Shown one piece after another: positions 14,932-24,155 of a stretch of DNA of 64,000 bases. Below the pieces are notes generated by a model. It saw only the letters and a list, made by a program, of their open reading frames with translations. It did not search any database and was not told where the DNA came from. A program made the position numbers and the translations under genes. How positions within the stretch are numbered: position 1 is the first letter of the stretch; each line of letters begins with the position of its first letter. Origin of the DNA: Cupriavidus pauculus (lineage in GTDB: Bacteria > Pseudomonadota > Gammaproteobacteria > Burkholderiales > Burkholderiaceae); assembly GCF_008693385.1 (NCBI RefSeq), contig NZ_CP044067.1:2213501-2277500 (forward strand). The letters are read 5' to 3'.

Positions 14932-15726
14932 CCCGCCGCGCTCCGAAAACCATCTAGGAAGCTTCTCAGGCGACTACCCTCGCAACCGACGACGCAGCGC
15001 GTTGCCTTGCCATTTCTCGTCAGAAAATCCCGATCATCATGACAACGAAGGTATCGCGGTTAATCATAAAAAATTCGAAAAAATATCGAAAAAAGTAATG
15101 AAATATCGGCGAAATACCATAGTCGGTTTGGAGGAATTTATCTAAATTACTCCTTGTTGGCTGCTCGCGAAGTTGGATTGGATCCCCGATAACGCCGTAG
15201 CCGGCCTCCGCAGGCACTCGATCTGCCCGCGGTGTGTTCGGTCCGGCGCGTCGCAGATGGGAATCTGCAGGGCAAGTGGTGGTGTTCTTATCGCGATGCG
15301 GCCGGGCTTTTTTTGCCTTTAATTCTAATAAAGGAAATGAATCCGATGCGACTCACGGCTCAGGAACAATATGCGCTGTCCAAGCTATTCCGCGATGACG
15401 ATGCCACGAGTGTCGCCATCCGTGCGCAGATCGATGGCCTGCGTGCAAAGCATCGGATCGAGACCAAGGTCGGGTTTCTGACGCGGATCCAGCTCTCGGT
15501 GCCGCTCGCCGGCATGCATCGCCGCAAGTGGGATTGGACCTTCGAGCACGTGAGGCTCGAAGATGGCGGGTCGTTCGCGTGTTGGCTCGAAGACGAGAAT
15601 GCCATCGAGCTGGATGCCGTGACCCATGGCGGCGAGTGGCCGACGCACTTCGATGCCGCCGAATTCCGCGAGCGCGATGCCGCCGAGATCCTCGAGCGGG
15701 ACCCGCGGGACCCGCGGGACCGATAG
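14932..15726 (+). repeat. Long direct repeat, copy 2 (cargo flank)
   Basis: This is the partner of 10398-11148: the same AACCATCTAGGAA start, A-tract stretch, leader and gene in the same orientation. Copy 2 differs by scattered substitutions and by a repetitive extension near its end, with tandem GGGACCCGC units at about 15698-15722. Confidence 0.8.
15346..15726 (+). CDS. Conserved small protein of the flanking repeat, copy 2 (126 residues)
   Basis: The ATG at 15346 follows AAAGGAAA. The protein parallels 10810-11148 over its first 108 residues (MRLTAQEQYALSKLFRDDDA; LTRIQLSVPLAGMHRRKWDW) and then has an extended tail of acidic/basic repeats (AAEILERDPRDPRDR) produced by tandem 9-base units. 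The family is unknown. It lies next to the end of fliK but on the opposite strand, so it marks the border between the accessory block and the flagellar cluster. Confidence 0.6.
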   Translation: MRLTAQEQYALSKLFRDDDATSVAIRAQIDGLRAKHRIETKVGFLTRIQLSVPLAGMHRRKWDWTFEHVRLEDGGSFACWLEDENAIELDAVTHGGEWPTHFDAAEFRERDAAEILERDPRDPRDR

Positions 15727-15802
15727 CGGCCGTGCAGGCACAGATGCCCGCGCCTGATGCGGGGGCCTGCCCTCTCGCACCGGAGAGGGCAGCAGGCTGA
15801 CA

Positions 15803-17350
15803 TCAGGCGAACGTATCCACTTCGCCTTGCGCGAGCACCCGCTGCGGGCGCGCCACCGGCACCGCCGGTTCATTACCGAAGTTCGAAGCCTGGCCGAAGC
15901 TGCTCCCCTGGCCGCCAGCAAACGATTGACGCTGCTGTTGCTGCTGGCCGTTGCCCGCCTGATTCGCAAAACCTTCCGAACCCACCGACGTATGGCCGAG
16001 CTGAATGCCGCTTTCCGCGAGCGACGTGCGGAGGTGCGGCAGTGCCGATTCCACCGCGGCACGGACAGCCTGGTGCGGGGATACAAACTGGGCTTGCGCC
16101 TGATCGTTGACGACGTTCAGCACCACCTTCAGCGGACCGAGATTGGGCGGATTGAGATCGAGCTCGGCCGTCTGGCTGCCTTGCGTGGACATCCGGACCA
16201 TATGCTGGCCCAGTGCCTGCGACCAGTTGTTGTCGCCGACGTTCGGGGCGACCACGGCGCGGGCTGCGGCAGCAGCCGTGGCTTGCGCGGCGGGCGTCGG
16301 GGCCTGCGCCGCGATGGCCGAGGCCAGCGTGGCAGCACTGCTCGAGTTGGTGGCACCGGTGTCGGTGCCTTCGCCCGTGCGTGCATTGGCCTGTGCGGCA
16401 GCGTAGCTCGCGCCGGCGGTGCCAGCCGCGCTGGTATTGGCAGCCGTCTGCGGCTGCGCGGCCTGCGCGGGCTGGCCGAGGCCTGCCTGCGATTGCTGGC
16501 TGCCCGAATGGCCGCCGGTCTGGCCGCCATGCGCGTCCTGATTGGCGAGCGCGGACGGCGTGATCGACGGCTGTGCGGGCTTGTCGGCGGTACCGGTCGT
16601 GGCCTGCGCGGCGGCGCGTTGCTGCGCGATGGTCGCGAGCGTGTCGGCCGGGCTCATGGTCGTGGCCTTGGTGACGCTGACCTCGGCCGGCAGCGTGGTC
16701 TGCGCGGCGACCGTATCCGTCTGGGCGGCTGCTGCGTCGGCCTGTGTTGCGGCAGTCGCGGCTGCCTGGGCGGCGGCCGCCGACGTGGCGGTGATCTGGT
16801 TCGTCGCGGCACCCTGTTGCGCGGCCGTCCCCGCCGCGCCGTTGACACCCGGCAGGCTGCTCAGGCCGGCAAGCGCGGGATCCACCGTATCGGTGGCATT
16901 GCCTGCGGTGGTCTGCTGGGCCGGCGGTTGGCCGAGCATCGCGAGCGCCAGTGCCGCGGCCGCCGCTGCGGCTTCCTTCGCGGCGTCTTCAGCGCTCTGC
17001 GCCGTGTCGGTATCCTTCTTGTCCTCGTCCGCCTTGGCGGCCTGCGTGGTCTTGCCGTCGGATGGATCCGACTTGCTGGCGGACTTGTCGGCAGGCTTGT
17101 TCGCTTCCTGCGCGGCCGGCTTGTCCGCGGGCTTCTCGGCGGCCTTCTGGTTTCCCTTCTCCGCTACCTTGCTGGCCGGCTTGCCGACGTTGACGGGCTG
17201 CGACGTCGCGTTGTTCTGCTGACGCGGCGCCTTGTCGCGCGCGCGGGAGAGGGCGTCCTGGAAGGCGGCATCGATCGTGCTGCCGCCGACGCCGGCGGTG
17301 CCGGTTGCCTTCGCGGCGCCCGTGCCGAGAATCTTGCTGATATCGATCAT
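15803..17350 (-). CDS. fliK: Flagellar hook-length control protein FliK
   Basis: The start is taken at ATG 17350 (MIDISKILGTG), just after the fliJ stop; a longer frame exists but would run into fliJ. The protein has about 515 residues. The first 400 are Ala/Gln/Thr/Lys-rich and low-complexity, as usual for the ruler part. The C-terminal Flg_hook domain is clear (about 405-480: TAELDLNPPNLGPLKVVLNV and VRAAVESALPHLRTSLAESG). It measures hook length and switches the flagellar export gate through FlhB. It is the last gene of the fliFGHIJK operon. A second, divergent FliK-like gene lies at 32470-33813. Confidence 0.9.
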   Translation of the reverse strand: MIDISKILGTGAAKATGTAGVGGSTIDAAFQDALSRARDKAPRQQNNATSQPVNVGKPASKVAEKGNQKAAEKPADKPAAQEANKPADKSASKSDPSDGKTTQAAKADEDKKDTDTAQSAEDAAKEAAAAAAALALAMLGQPPAQQTTAGNATDTVDPALAGLSSLPGVNGAAGTAAQQGAATNQITATSAAAAQAAATAATQADAAAAQTDTVAAQTTLPAEVSVTKATTMSPADTLATIAQQRAAAQATTGTADKPAQPSITPSALANQDAHGGQTGGHSGSQQSQAGLGQPAQAAQPQTAANTSAAGTAGASYAAAQANARTGEGTDTGATNSSSAATLASAIAAQAPTPAAQATAAAAARAVVAPNVGDNNWSQALGQHMVRMSTQGSQTAELDLNPPNLGPLKVVLNVVNDQAQAQFVSPHQAVRAAVESALPHLRTSLAESGIQLGHTSVGSEGFANQAGNGQQQQQRQSFAGGQGSSFGQASNFGNEPAVPVARPQRVLAQGEVDTFA

Positions 17351-17369
17351 GGTTGGCAGATAATGAAGT

Positions 17370-17831
17370 TCAGTTCTGGCCGTTGGCCGGCTCCCGCGCG
17401 ACACGCGCCGCACGGGCTGCAAATTCGTCGCTGGCACGCTGCTCGCGGCGCGCGACGATCTGCTGCTCGCGCGTCTCCGCGCGCGTGATCAGCGTGTCGA
17501 ACGAATTCTGGCGGCGCTTCTGATGCTGCCAGTTGGCGCGGCCGGCAATCAGGTCCGCCTCGGCCTTGGCCAGCGCGCTCGTCTGGTGGCGAATCGCCTG
17601 GTCGAGCGAGTCGAGAAACCGCGAGAAGTCCTGCCAGCGGCTCGACGTCATGCCCTCCGCCGCAATCGCCTGCATGCGCGTGCGATATTCCTGTCGATAC
17701 TGCGTCAGCGCGTTGAGCTGCTGCTCCGCCTGCGTGCGCAGGCCCTGCAGGCGGCCGAGCTCGCGCGCGGCCTTGTCGGTGCTGTCCTGGGCCAGATCGG
17801 CCAGCGTATTCAGCGGTGAGGGCTTAGGCAT
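17370..17831 (-). CDS. fliJ: Flagellar export chaperone FliJ
   Basis: The start at ATG 17831 ([20 protein letters not shown]) overlaps the fliI stop by 8 bases. The 153-residue protein is one long coiled coil ([40 protein letters not shown]) with a basic C-terminus, as in FliJ, the stalk-like component of the FliI ATPase complex. Translational coupling to fliI fits an operon. Confidence 0.88.
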   Translation of the reverse strand: MPKPSPLNTLADLAQDSTDKAARELGRLQGLRTQAEQQLNALTQYRQEYRTRMQAIAAEGMTSSRWQDFSRFLDSLDQAIRHQTSALAKAEADLIAGRANWQHQKRRQNSFDTLITRAETREQQIVARREQRASDEFAARAARVAREPANGQN

Positions 17832-19293
17832 GTTCCATCCTCTCGAATAGCTGATGCAGGTGGGCAACCGAGTTCGCGTAGTCCGCGCGCTCGGGGATGT
17901 CCTGCTGCAGGAAGGCCTCCATGCGCGAATGCAGGCGAATCGCGAGGTCCACCTCCGGATCGCTGCCGGGCACATAGGCGCCGACGCTGATCAGGTCGCG
18001 ATTGCGCTGGTAGCGAGACATCAACTGCTTGAAACGCCGTACGGAGGCAAACTGCGGCGCGTCGATCAGTGCCGTCATGGCACGACTGATGGATGCTTCG
18101 ACGTCGATGGCCGGATAGTGTCCAGCCTCGGCGAGACTACGCGACAGCACGATATGGCCGTCGAGAATCGCGCGGGCCGAGTCGGCGATCGGATCCTGCT
18201 GATCGTCGCCTTCGGTCAGCACCGTATAGAAGGCCGTGATCGAGCCACCGCCTTCGGGGCCGTTGCCCGTGCGCTCGACGAGCGTCGGCAGCTTGGCGAA
18301 GACCGAGGGCGGATAGCCCTTGGTGGCGGGCGGTTCGCCGATGGCGAGCGCGATCTCGCGCTGGGCCATCGCGTAACGCGTGAGCGAGTCCATGATCAGC
18401 AGCACATGGCGGCCCTGATCGCGGAAGTATTCGGCAAGGCGCGTCGCATACGCGGCACCCTGCATACGCAGCAGCGGCGAGGTATCGGCCGGCGCGGCCA
18501 CGACGACCGAACGCTTGCGGCCTTCTTCGCCGAGGATGTTCTCGATGAATTCCTTCACTTCGCGGCCGCGTTCGCCGATCAGGCCGACCACGATCACTTC
18601 CGCGTTGGTATAGCGCGCCATCATGCCGAGCAGCACGCTCTTGCCGACGCCCGAGCCCGCGAACAGGCCCATGCGCTGGCCGCGGCCAACGGTGAGCATC
18701 GCATTGATCGCCCGCACGCCCGTATCGAGCACGGTTTCGATCGGCGCGCGCGTCAGCGGGTTGATCTGCGTACCGGCCAGCGGCACTTCGCTGGCGGCCG
18801 TGATCGGGCCCAGGCCATCGAGCGGGCGACCGGCGGCATCGAGCACGCGTCCCAGCAGGCCTTCACCCACGGGCAGACGCTTGGAGCCGGGCTCGCGCGG
18901 CGTGGCCACGCCGGCCGGCAGCGGAGACGGTTCCAGCGGATAGACACGGGCGCCCGGCACCAGGCCGACGACGTCCGATTGCGGCATCAGGTACAGGCGA
19001 TCGGCACCGAAGCCCACGACTTCGGCTTCCGCCGTGCGCGGGCCGCCATGGCCATGCTGGCCGGCCGGCAGCTCGATCAGGCAGTCGCTGCCCACGGGCA
19101 GGCGCAGGCCCACGGCCTCGAGCACGAGACCCGCCGCGCGCGTCAGGCGGCCGCAGGTACGCTTGCTGTCGAGATCGGCGAGGCCCGTCGAGGCCGACGT
19201 CAGCGCATCGCGCCAGAGGTGCGTGTGCTGCTGTGCGGCGGTAGATGCCGGCGCTGGCGCGACACCTTGCACGTTCGCCTGCGCATCACGCAT
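17824..19293 (-). CDS. fliI: Flagellum-specific ATPase FliI
   Basis: This 489-residue protein belongs to the F1-beta/type III ATPase family. Walker A is [15 protein letters not shown]; Walker B is [31 protein letters not shown] and the [17 protein letters not shown] segment are family landmarks. It powers unfolding and export of flagellar substrates at the cytoplasmic face of the export gate, with FliH and FliJ. It overlaps fliH by 8 bases and fliJ by 8 bases. Confidence 0.95.
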   Translation of the reverse strand: MRDAQANVQGVAPAPASTAAQQHTHLWRDALTSASTGLADLDSKRTCGRLTRAAGLVLEAVGLRLPVGSDCLIELPAGQHGHGGPRTAEAEVVGFGADRLYLMPQSDVVGLVPGARVYPLEPSPLPAGVATPREPGSKRLPVGEGLLGRVLDAAGRPLDGLGPITAASEVPLAGTQINPLTRAPIETVLDTGVRAINAMLTVGRGQRMGLFAGSGVGKSVLLGMMARYTNAEVIVVGLIGERGREVKEFIENILGEEGRKRSVVVAAPADTSPLLRMQGAAYATRLAEYFRDQGRHVLLIMDSLTRYAMAQREIALAIGEPPATKGYPPSVFAKLPTLVERTGNGPEGGGSITAFYTVLTEGDDQQDPIADSARAILDGHIVLSRSLAEAGHYPAIDVEASISRAMTALIDAPQFASVRRFKQLMSRYQRNRDLISVGAYVPGSDPEVDLAIRLHSRMEAFLQQDIPERADYANSVAHLHQLFERMEHA

Positions 19294-20095
19294 GAGGCGG
19301 CTCCCACGGATCGTTGCGGCCCAGTGCCTTCACGACGCGGCTCCAGCGCGTGGCGAGGCTCGCATCGAGCTCGCCGCTGGCGGCGCTGGCAATGCAGCCG
19401 CCGCGCGCGATGGATGGATCGGGGCGGACGGTCCAGCCGGCCGCTTCGAGTTCGCCGCGCAGATGCGTTTCCACGAGCGGCACATCCTCGGGGTTGAGCA
19501 GCAGCGCGGGCGAGCCGGCGAGCGCGGGCTCGGCCGTCAGCAGTTCGCGCGCGGCCGGCAGCAGCGCCGCGGGGTCGAGTTCCATCGTCTTGCGCACGAG
19601 CTGGCGCGCCACGTCGAGCGCGAGCGAGATCAGCGCGTCGGAGATCTCGGCATCGACGCGTCCGAGCGCATCGCGGAAGTTGCCGGCCAGTTCCTGCAGC
19701 CGTGCGGCTTCATTGCGCGCGGACTCCAGGCCGCGCGCATAGCCTTCGCGGTGACCGTCGCCATAGCCCTGTGTCTGGCCCTGGCTGTAGCCCTGCGCAT
19801 AGCCTTCCTTGCGCGCGCCTTCGCGCATCGCATCGAGGGCTTCGAAGTCGATCGGCGGCGGGGGCGGCGGCTCGACAGGCAACTGCGCCTCGAGCGCCTT
19901 GAGCCGATCTCGCGGATCGAGCGAGACCATCTGCCAGCGCTGCCAGCTGTCGCCACGGCCGCGCGAGACGCCGCGCGGCGCGCCGAATGCCTGAAAGCCG
20001 TCGTCGCTCAGATCCGAGCGGGATTCCGACTTGAGGGTCGCGTTGCCGCCGGAAAACCCGCGGCTTGCGGAAAAGCCGCGTTCAGACATAGGCAT
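19286..20095 (-). CDS. fliH: Flagellar assembly protein FliH
   Basis: This 269-residue protein starts at ATG 20095, or two codons later at 20089. The middle holds the glycine-zipper-like repeats typical of FliH ([19 protein letters not shown], then [11 protein letters not shown]). A V-type-ATPase-E-like C-terminal domain ([33 protein letters not shown]) follows. FliH is the regulator or peripheral stalk of FliI. It overlaps both neighbours, as expected in this operon. Confidence 0.9.
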   Translation of the reverse strand: MPMSERGFSASRGFSGGNATLKSESRSDLSDDGFQAFGAPRGVSRGRGDSWQRWQMVSLDPRDRLKALEAQLPVEPPPPPPIDFEALDAMREGARKEGYAQGYSQGQTQGYGDGHREGYARGLESARNEAARLQELAGNFRDALGRVDAEISDALISLALDVARQLVRKTMELDPAALLPAARELLTAEPALAGSPALLLNPEDVPLVETHLRGELEAAGWTVRPDPSIARGGCIASAASGELDASLATRWSRVVKALGRNDPWEPPHA

Positions 20096-21095
20096 CGTCG
20101 CCTCCGCCGATCTGGATTTCGCCGGCTTCCGCCAGGCGTCTCACCACCTGCAGGATGGCCTTCTGCTCGGCCTCGACCTGCGACACACGAACCGGGCCCA
20201 GCGCATCGAGGTCCTCGCGCAGCATCTCGCCGGCGCGGGTGGACATGTTGCGGATGAACTTGTCGCGCAGTTCCTGCTGTGCACCCTTGAGCGCCACGAT
20301 GAGCGACTCGGTGGCAACTTCCTTGAGCACGCGCTGGATACCGCGATCGTCCACTTCGAGCAGGTTCTCGAACAGGAACATCTCGTCGATGATCTTCTGC
20401 GCGAGGTCCGCGTCGTGCGTGCGCACGCCGTCGATGACCGCTTCCTCGTGCGCCGTGCTCATCAGGTTGATGATCTCGGCCGCCGTACGGACACCGCCCA
20501 TGCGGCTGCGCTTCAGGCTCTGGCCCGCCAGCAGCTTGGTCAGCACGTCGGTCAGTTCCTGCAGCGCGCCCGGCTGCACGCCACCGAACGTGGCGATACG
20601 CAGGATCACGTCGTTGCGCAGGCGGTCGGTGAAGAAGCCCAGCACTTCGGAGGACTTCTGGCGATCCAGGTGGATGAGGATGGTCGCGATGATCTGCGGA
20701 TGCTCGTCCTTGATCAGCTCGGCCACCGACGTGGCATCCATCCAGTTCAGCGAATCGATGCCGCCGCCCGGGTCGCGGGACTCGAGGATGTCCTCGATGA
20801 CGGACAGCGCGCGCTCTTCGCCCAGCGCCTTGTTGAGGACGCTCTTGATGAACGAGCTCGAATCGACGTTGAGCGCCAGGTACTGTTCGGTCTCGCCGCG
20901 GAACTCGGCGAGTACCTCGGCCATTTCCTCGCGCGTCACGGACGACAGGCTGGCCATGGCGGAGCCGAGGCCCTGCACTTCGCGCGGCGACAGATGCTTG
21001 AAGACCTCTGCTGCGGAATCTTCGCCGATCGCCATCATCAGGATGGCGCTCTTCTGCAGACCCTTTTCAGGGGAGGTGGACTTAGCGTTCGTCAT
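20082..21095 (-). CDS. fliG: Flagellar motor switch protein FliG
   Basis: This 337-residue protein is of normal length. The N-terminal domain (GLQKSAILMMAIGEDSAAEV) binds FliF; the middle domain has EHPQIIATILIHLDR; the C-terminal torque domain contains the charged helix around MFLFENLLEVDDRGIQRVLK. It forms the rotor ring where stator torque is applied and direction is switched. It overlaps fliF and fliH by 14 bases each. Confidence 0.95.
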   Translation of the reverse strand: MTNAKSTSPEKGLQKSAILMMAIGEDSAAEVFKHLSPREVQGLGSAMASLSSVTREEMAEVLAEFRGETEQYLALNVDSSSFIKSVLNKALGEERALSVIEDILESRDPGGGIDSLNWMDATSVAELIKDEHPQIIATILIHLDRQKSSEVLGFFTDRLRNDVILRIATFGGVQPGALQELTDVLTKLLAGQSLKRSRMGGVRTAAEIINLMSTAHEEAVIDGVRTHDADLAQKIIDEMFLFENLLEVDDRGIQRVLKEVATESLIVALKGAQQELRDKFIRNMSTRAGEMLREDLDALGPVRVSQVEAEQKAILQVVRRLAEAGEIQIGGGDDAYV

Positions 21096-22767
21096 TGGCC
21101 ATCCATTGCTTGATTACGCTGGCGACCAGACGCGGGTCGCGTTGCGCGGCGTCGCGCACCAGGGCGAGATCGCTTTCGTACTTGGCCGCGAGGCGCAGCA
21201 GCTCCGGATTCGTCGTTTCTTCCGGCGGCAGCAGCACGGCTTCCGTGGTGGCGTCGGCTTCGGTCGGCGCGGGCAGCGGCGGCGCGGTGTACTTGCGCAC
21301 CACCGGGCGTGCCACCTTGAACCACAGGAACAGCGCGAGGATCGCGAGCAGCAGGTAGCCGACGCCGGTCTTGGCGAGATCGATCATTTGCGGTTGTTTC
21401 CACAGCGGCACTTCGGGCTCGATCACGCGGTCGTCGGTGAACGGGCTGTTGACCACGTTCAGCGAGTCGCCACGATCGCTCGAGTAACCCATCGCTTCCT
21501 TGGTCAGGTTCTCGATCTGCGTCAGCATCGTGGCCGGCAGCGGCTCGGCGACCATCTTGCCCTTGGCATCGGCCTTCTGGCGGTAGTTCACGACCACCGC
21601 GACCGACAGGCGCTTGACGCCGCCCGGTGCCTGTTGCACGTGGCGCACGGTGCGGTCGAGTTCGTAGTTGGTGGTGGTATCGCGACGGTTGCTGCGCGGG
21701 CCGGTCTTCTCGGCGGTGCCGGTCTGCGTGCTGGCCTGGTTGGCCTGCGCGGGCGGCGGGTTCGGCTGACCCGGCTGGCGCGGCGGCTGCGGGTTGGCGA
21801 TCGGTGCCTGCGCGGCGGCGGGCGGCTGGTTCGACAGCGCGCCGGGCACGCCGCCGACCGGTGCCGCGCCTTCCTGGCTGGACTCGCTCGACTGCTGGCT
21901 GCGGATCGCGGCGTTCGACGGATCCTGGTTGGGCTTGTAGCTCTCGTCGGTGTGCTCGACCGTGGAGAAGTCCACGTCCGCGGTGACCTGCGCGTGCACA
22001 TTGTCCTTGCCGACGATCGGCGCGAGGATGGCTTCCACGCGCTTGACGTAGTTCTGCTCGACTTGCTGCACGAACTTGAGCTGCGTCGCGTCCAGCGAGC
22101 GGTCGCCGTTGCCGGACAGCAGGTTGCCGTGCTGATCGACGATCGAGATCGACTTCGGGGTCAGTTCGGGGACGCTCGACGACACCAGGTGGCTGATCGC
22201 GGCGACCTGGCCCTCGTCGATCGCGCGGCCCGGATAGAGCTGGAGCACGATCGACGCGGTGGGCTTCTGACGCTCGCGCACGAACAGCGTGGGCTTCGGA
22301 ATCGCGAGGTGAACGCGCGCGGACTGCACGGCGGCGATCGATTCGATCGAGCGGGAGAGCTCGCCCTCGAGACCGCGCTGGTAGTTGACCTGTTCGGCGA
22401 ACTGGCTGATGCCGAACTTCTGGTTGTCCATGAGCTCCATGCCCGCGGTGCCGCTCTTCGGCAGGCCCTGCGAAGCCAGGCGCAGGCGCATCTCGTGCAC
22501 CTTGTCGGCCGGCACCATGACCGCACCGCCGCCTTCGGCGAACTTGTACGGCACGTTCATCTGCTGGAGGGAGGCGATCACTGCGCCGCCGTCACGCTCC
22601 GACAGGTTGGTGTACAGGACCTTGTAGTCGGGGGCACGGGACCACATCACACCGACGGCGATGGCGGCGGCCAGCGCGGCACCGCCAAGCATCAGCGGCA
22701 GGCGTGGATTGGCCTTGATCTTGTCGAGCAGCGCGGAGCCGCCCGGCAGGGCTGCGGCGGCGTTCAT
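21082..22767 (-). CDS. fliF: Flagellar MS-ring protein FliF
   Basis: This 561-residue protein has an N-terminal membrane segment (LPLMLGGAALAAAIAVGVMW), the ring-building region with LSERDGGAVIASLQQMNVPY and RVHLAIPKPTLFVRERQKPT, a Pro/Gln-rich disordered insert at about 310-360, a second membrane segment near 445 (GYLLLAILALFLWFKV) and the FliG-binding tail. It forms the base on which the motor and export gate assemble. First gene of the operon; transcription must start in the 396-bp gap shared with divergent fliE. Confidence 0.95.
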   Translation of the reverse strand: MNAAAALPGGSALLDKIKANPRLPLMLGGAALAAAIAVGVMWSRAPDYKVLYTNLSERDGGAVIASLQQMNVPYKFAEGGGAVMVPADKVHEMRLRLASQGLPKSGTAGMELMDNQKFGISQFAEQVNYQRGLEGELSRSIESIAAVQSARVHLAIPKPTLFVRERQKPTASIVLQLYPGRAIDEGQVAAISHLVSSSVPELTPKSISIVDQHGNLLSGNGDRSLDATQLKFVQQVEQNYVKRVEAILAPIVGKDNVHAQVTADVDFSTVEHTDESYKPNQDPSNAAIRSQQSSESSQEGAAPVGGVPGALSNQPPAAAQAPIANPQPPRQPGQPNPPPAQANQASTQTGTAEKTGPRSNRRDTTTNYELDRTVRHVQQAPGGVKRLSVAVVVNYRQKADAKGKMVAEPLPATMLTQIENLTKEAMGYSSDRGDSLNVVNSPFTDDRVIEPEVPLWKQPQMIDLAKTGVGYLLLAILALFLWFKVARPVVRKYTAPPLPAPTEADATTEAVLLPPEETTNPELLRLAAKYESDLALVRDAAQRDPRLVASVIKQWMANDER

Positions 22768-22835
22768 GCACGCGTCTCCGGATTGGCCGGGGAAACCCTG
22801 CCCTTGCCACTCTGGCTGGTCTTGCCGTTAGTCAT
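22764..22835 (-). CDS. Possible 23-residue leader ORF before fliF
   Basis: An ATG at 22835 opens MTNGKTSQSGKGRVSPANPE and ends in a TGA that overlaps the fliF start (ATGA). It is basic and hydrophilic. It might be a coupling leader or chance; nothing else supports it. Confidence 0.25.
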   Translation of the reverse strand: MTNGKTSQSGKGRVSPANPETRA

Positions 22836-23163
22836 TTCGGCACGGCTCTCATTACGCTGCTGAGAAAACACGCGTACTCCCCGCGAAGGTTATGGATGGT
22901 CGCCAAGGCGAACGGCCGGGGAACTCACGACCGCACGCCAGATTCGGCACGGTAGCGATCATCGGCCAAACGGTCGATCCACAATCGACTGAATAGGCGA
23001 GGTTTTCCGCGTGATTTCAACCTTTGGATGGAGACGGGCCGGGTCTACAGTGCGAGGGCCGAAACAGGTGAGAAGCCATCTTGTTGTGATGCGTTCGCCG
23101 CATCATGCGTCTCGAGGGCGGTTTCGATCCCGATTTCCAACCTTTGCTGGACCGATCTACGAC
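22836..23163. promoter_or_regulatory. Divergent fliF/fliE regulatory gap
   Basis: This gap of about 330 bases between the divergent class II flagellar genes has no gene. It should hold both promoters and any FlhDC or sigma-factor sites. I found no sequence good enough to mark as a FliA or sigma-54 site. CCAACCTTTGCTGG at 23139-23152 is a partial palindrome close to fliE. Confidence 0.45.
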
Positions 23164-23487
23164 ATGACCACGATTTCTTCCATCGAAAGCATGCTGCAGC
23201 AGTTGCGCGGCCTGGCCCAGACCGCGGCCGGCGGCGGCGCGGCTTCGGCCCAGGCCGCTACCACGAGCGGCTTTGCCGGTGAACTGCAGCGCTCGCTCGC
23301 GCGCGTCAACGCCGCGCAGGAACACGCCAACAACCAGGCGGAGGCATTTGAACTCGGCAAGCCCGGCGTGGCGCTGAATGACGTGATGATCGACCTGCAG
23401 AAGGCGAACGTCTCGTTCCAGACCGCCGTGCAGGTGCGCAACCGCCTGGCGGCTGCGTATCAGGAAATGATGAACATGCCCGTCTGA
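23164..23487 (+). CDS. fliE: Flagellar hook-basal body protein FliE
   Basis: The start at ATG 23164 gives 107 residues, the usual FliE length; the longer upstream frame has no family similarity. The C-terminal half is characteristic: NQAEAFELGKPGVALNDVMI, LQKANVSFQTAVQVRNRLAA, YQEMMNMPV. FliE joins the MS ring to the rod and is an early export substrate. It is transcribed alone here, away from fliF, and is convergent with the glycan locus. Confidence 0.93.
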   Translation: MTTISSIESMLQQLRGLAQTAAGGGAASAQAATTSGFAGELQRSLARVNAAQEHANNQAEAFELGKPGVALNDVMIDLQKANVSFQTAVQVRNRLAAAYQEMMNMPV

Positions 23488-23513
23488 TCAGAGACGGAAG
23501 ATCAGAGACGGAA
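23486..23513. repeat. Tandem 14-bp duplication at a convergent gene end
   Basis: GATCAGAGACGGAA occurs twice in direct succession (23486-23499, 23500-23513), spanning the stops of fliE and the converging acetyltransferase gene. It looks like a recent slippage duplication and supplies the acetyltransferase stop from the second copy. Confidence 0.8.
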
Positions 23514-24155
23514 GTACTCCTCGGCTGCGCGCTCCTGCGCGGGCTTGCAGACGAGGTCGCCGGCCGTGCCGGCATAGACGAGGCAGTCGCCCGGGGTGTC
23601 GCGGTTCAATACGCTCACGCCCTGTGCGATGACCGAGCCATTGCGCACATGGCTGCGCCCAATGATGGCCGTGTTGGGATACATCACCACGCCGTCGCCA
23701 ATCACGGGTGCAATGCCGTGATTCTTCCCCACCGTCGAGTTCTGGTAGAGCACCAGATAGTTCCCATACGTGGCCTTGGCCAGCACGATGCCGACCGAAT
23801 GGCCGATGAAGAACACTTCGGGCATCTCGATCTCGTAGAACAGATCGATCGCATTCAGCGCCTTGTTGAGCAGGAACAGCTTCGTGCACGCCTCGCCGTG
23901 GCGCTCGTTGCGCCAGATCGTGTTGGCCAGGTAATACAGGTACTGGCAGTACTGCGACGAGTGCAGGTAGTTGAACTGGCCGGGGCGCCACATGCGCACC
24001 GCATCGATGCAACGCCCCGTGCGCGCGAGCGCCTCGTCCATATGGCGCGACACCACCGGCAGCAAACCGTCGTTGCGGCCGTCCGGCACGAGGTTGGCCA
24101 CCTGCGCGCAGGTATAGGCCGCCAGCGAATCGCGCGTCTGTCCAATCAGTTCCAT
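23502..24155 (-). CDS. Left-handed beta-helix acetyltransferase (serine acetyltransferase-like)
   Basis: The start at ATG 24155 (MELIGQTRDSLAAYTCAQVA) overlaps the upstream epimerase gene. The 217-residue protein has a helical N-terminal half and a C-terminal hexapeptide-repeat half (GHSVGIVLAKATYGNYLVLY, IAPVIGDGVVMYPNTAIIGR, VIAQGVSVLN), as in CysE-like and sugar O/N-acetyltransferases. In this cluster it probably acetylates a sugar, or a Ser/Thr-linked substituent, of the flagellin glycan rather than making O-acetylserine. The substrate is unproven. It is the last gene of the minus-strand glycan block. Confidence 0.7.
   Translation of the reverse strand: MELIGQTRDSLAAYTCAQVANLVPDGRNDGLLPVVSRHMDEALARTGRCIDAVRMWRPGQFNYLHSSQYCQYLYYLANTIWRNERHGEACTKLFLLNKALNAIDLFYEIEMPEVFFIGHSVGIVLAKATYGNYLVLYQNSTVGKNHGIAPVIGDGVVMYPNTAIIGRSHVRNGSVIAQGVSVLNRDTPGDCLVYAGTAGDLVCKPAQERAAEEYFRL

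Noticed and set aside
15827..17488. 553-codon frame antisense to fliK
   Set aside because: Low-complexity Gly/Arg/Leu text produced by the Ala/Gln-rich fliK codons; no start context and no domain.
20155..22863. 902-codon frame antisense to fliG/fliF
   Set aside because: Typical antisense shadow in GC-rich DNA; crosses two well-supported genes and has no recognisable domain.
22959..22966. FliA -10-like TCATCGGC upstream of fliF
   Set aside because: No -35 match at the required 11-base spacing.
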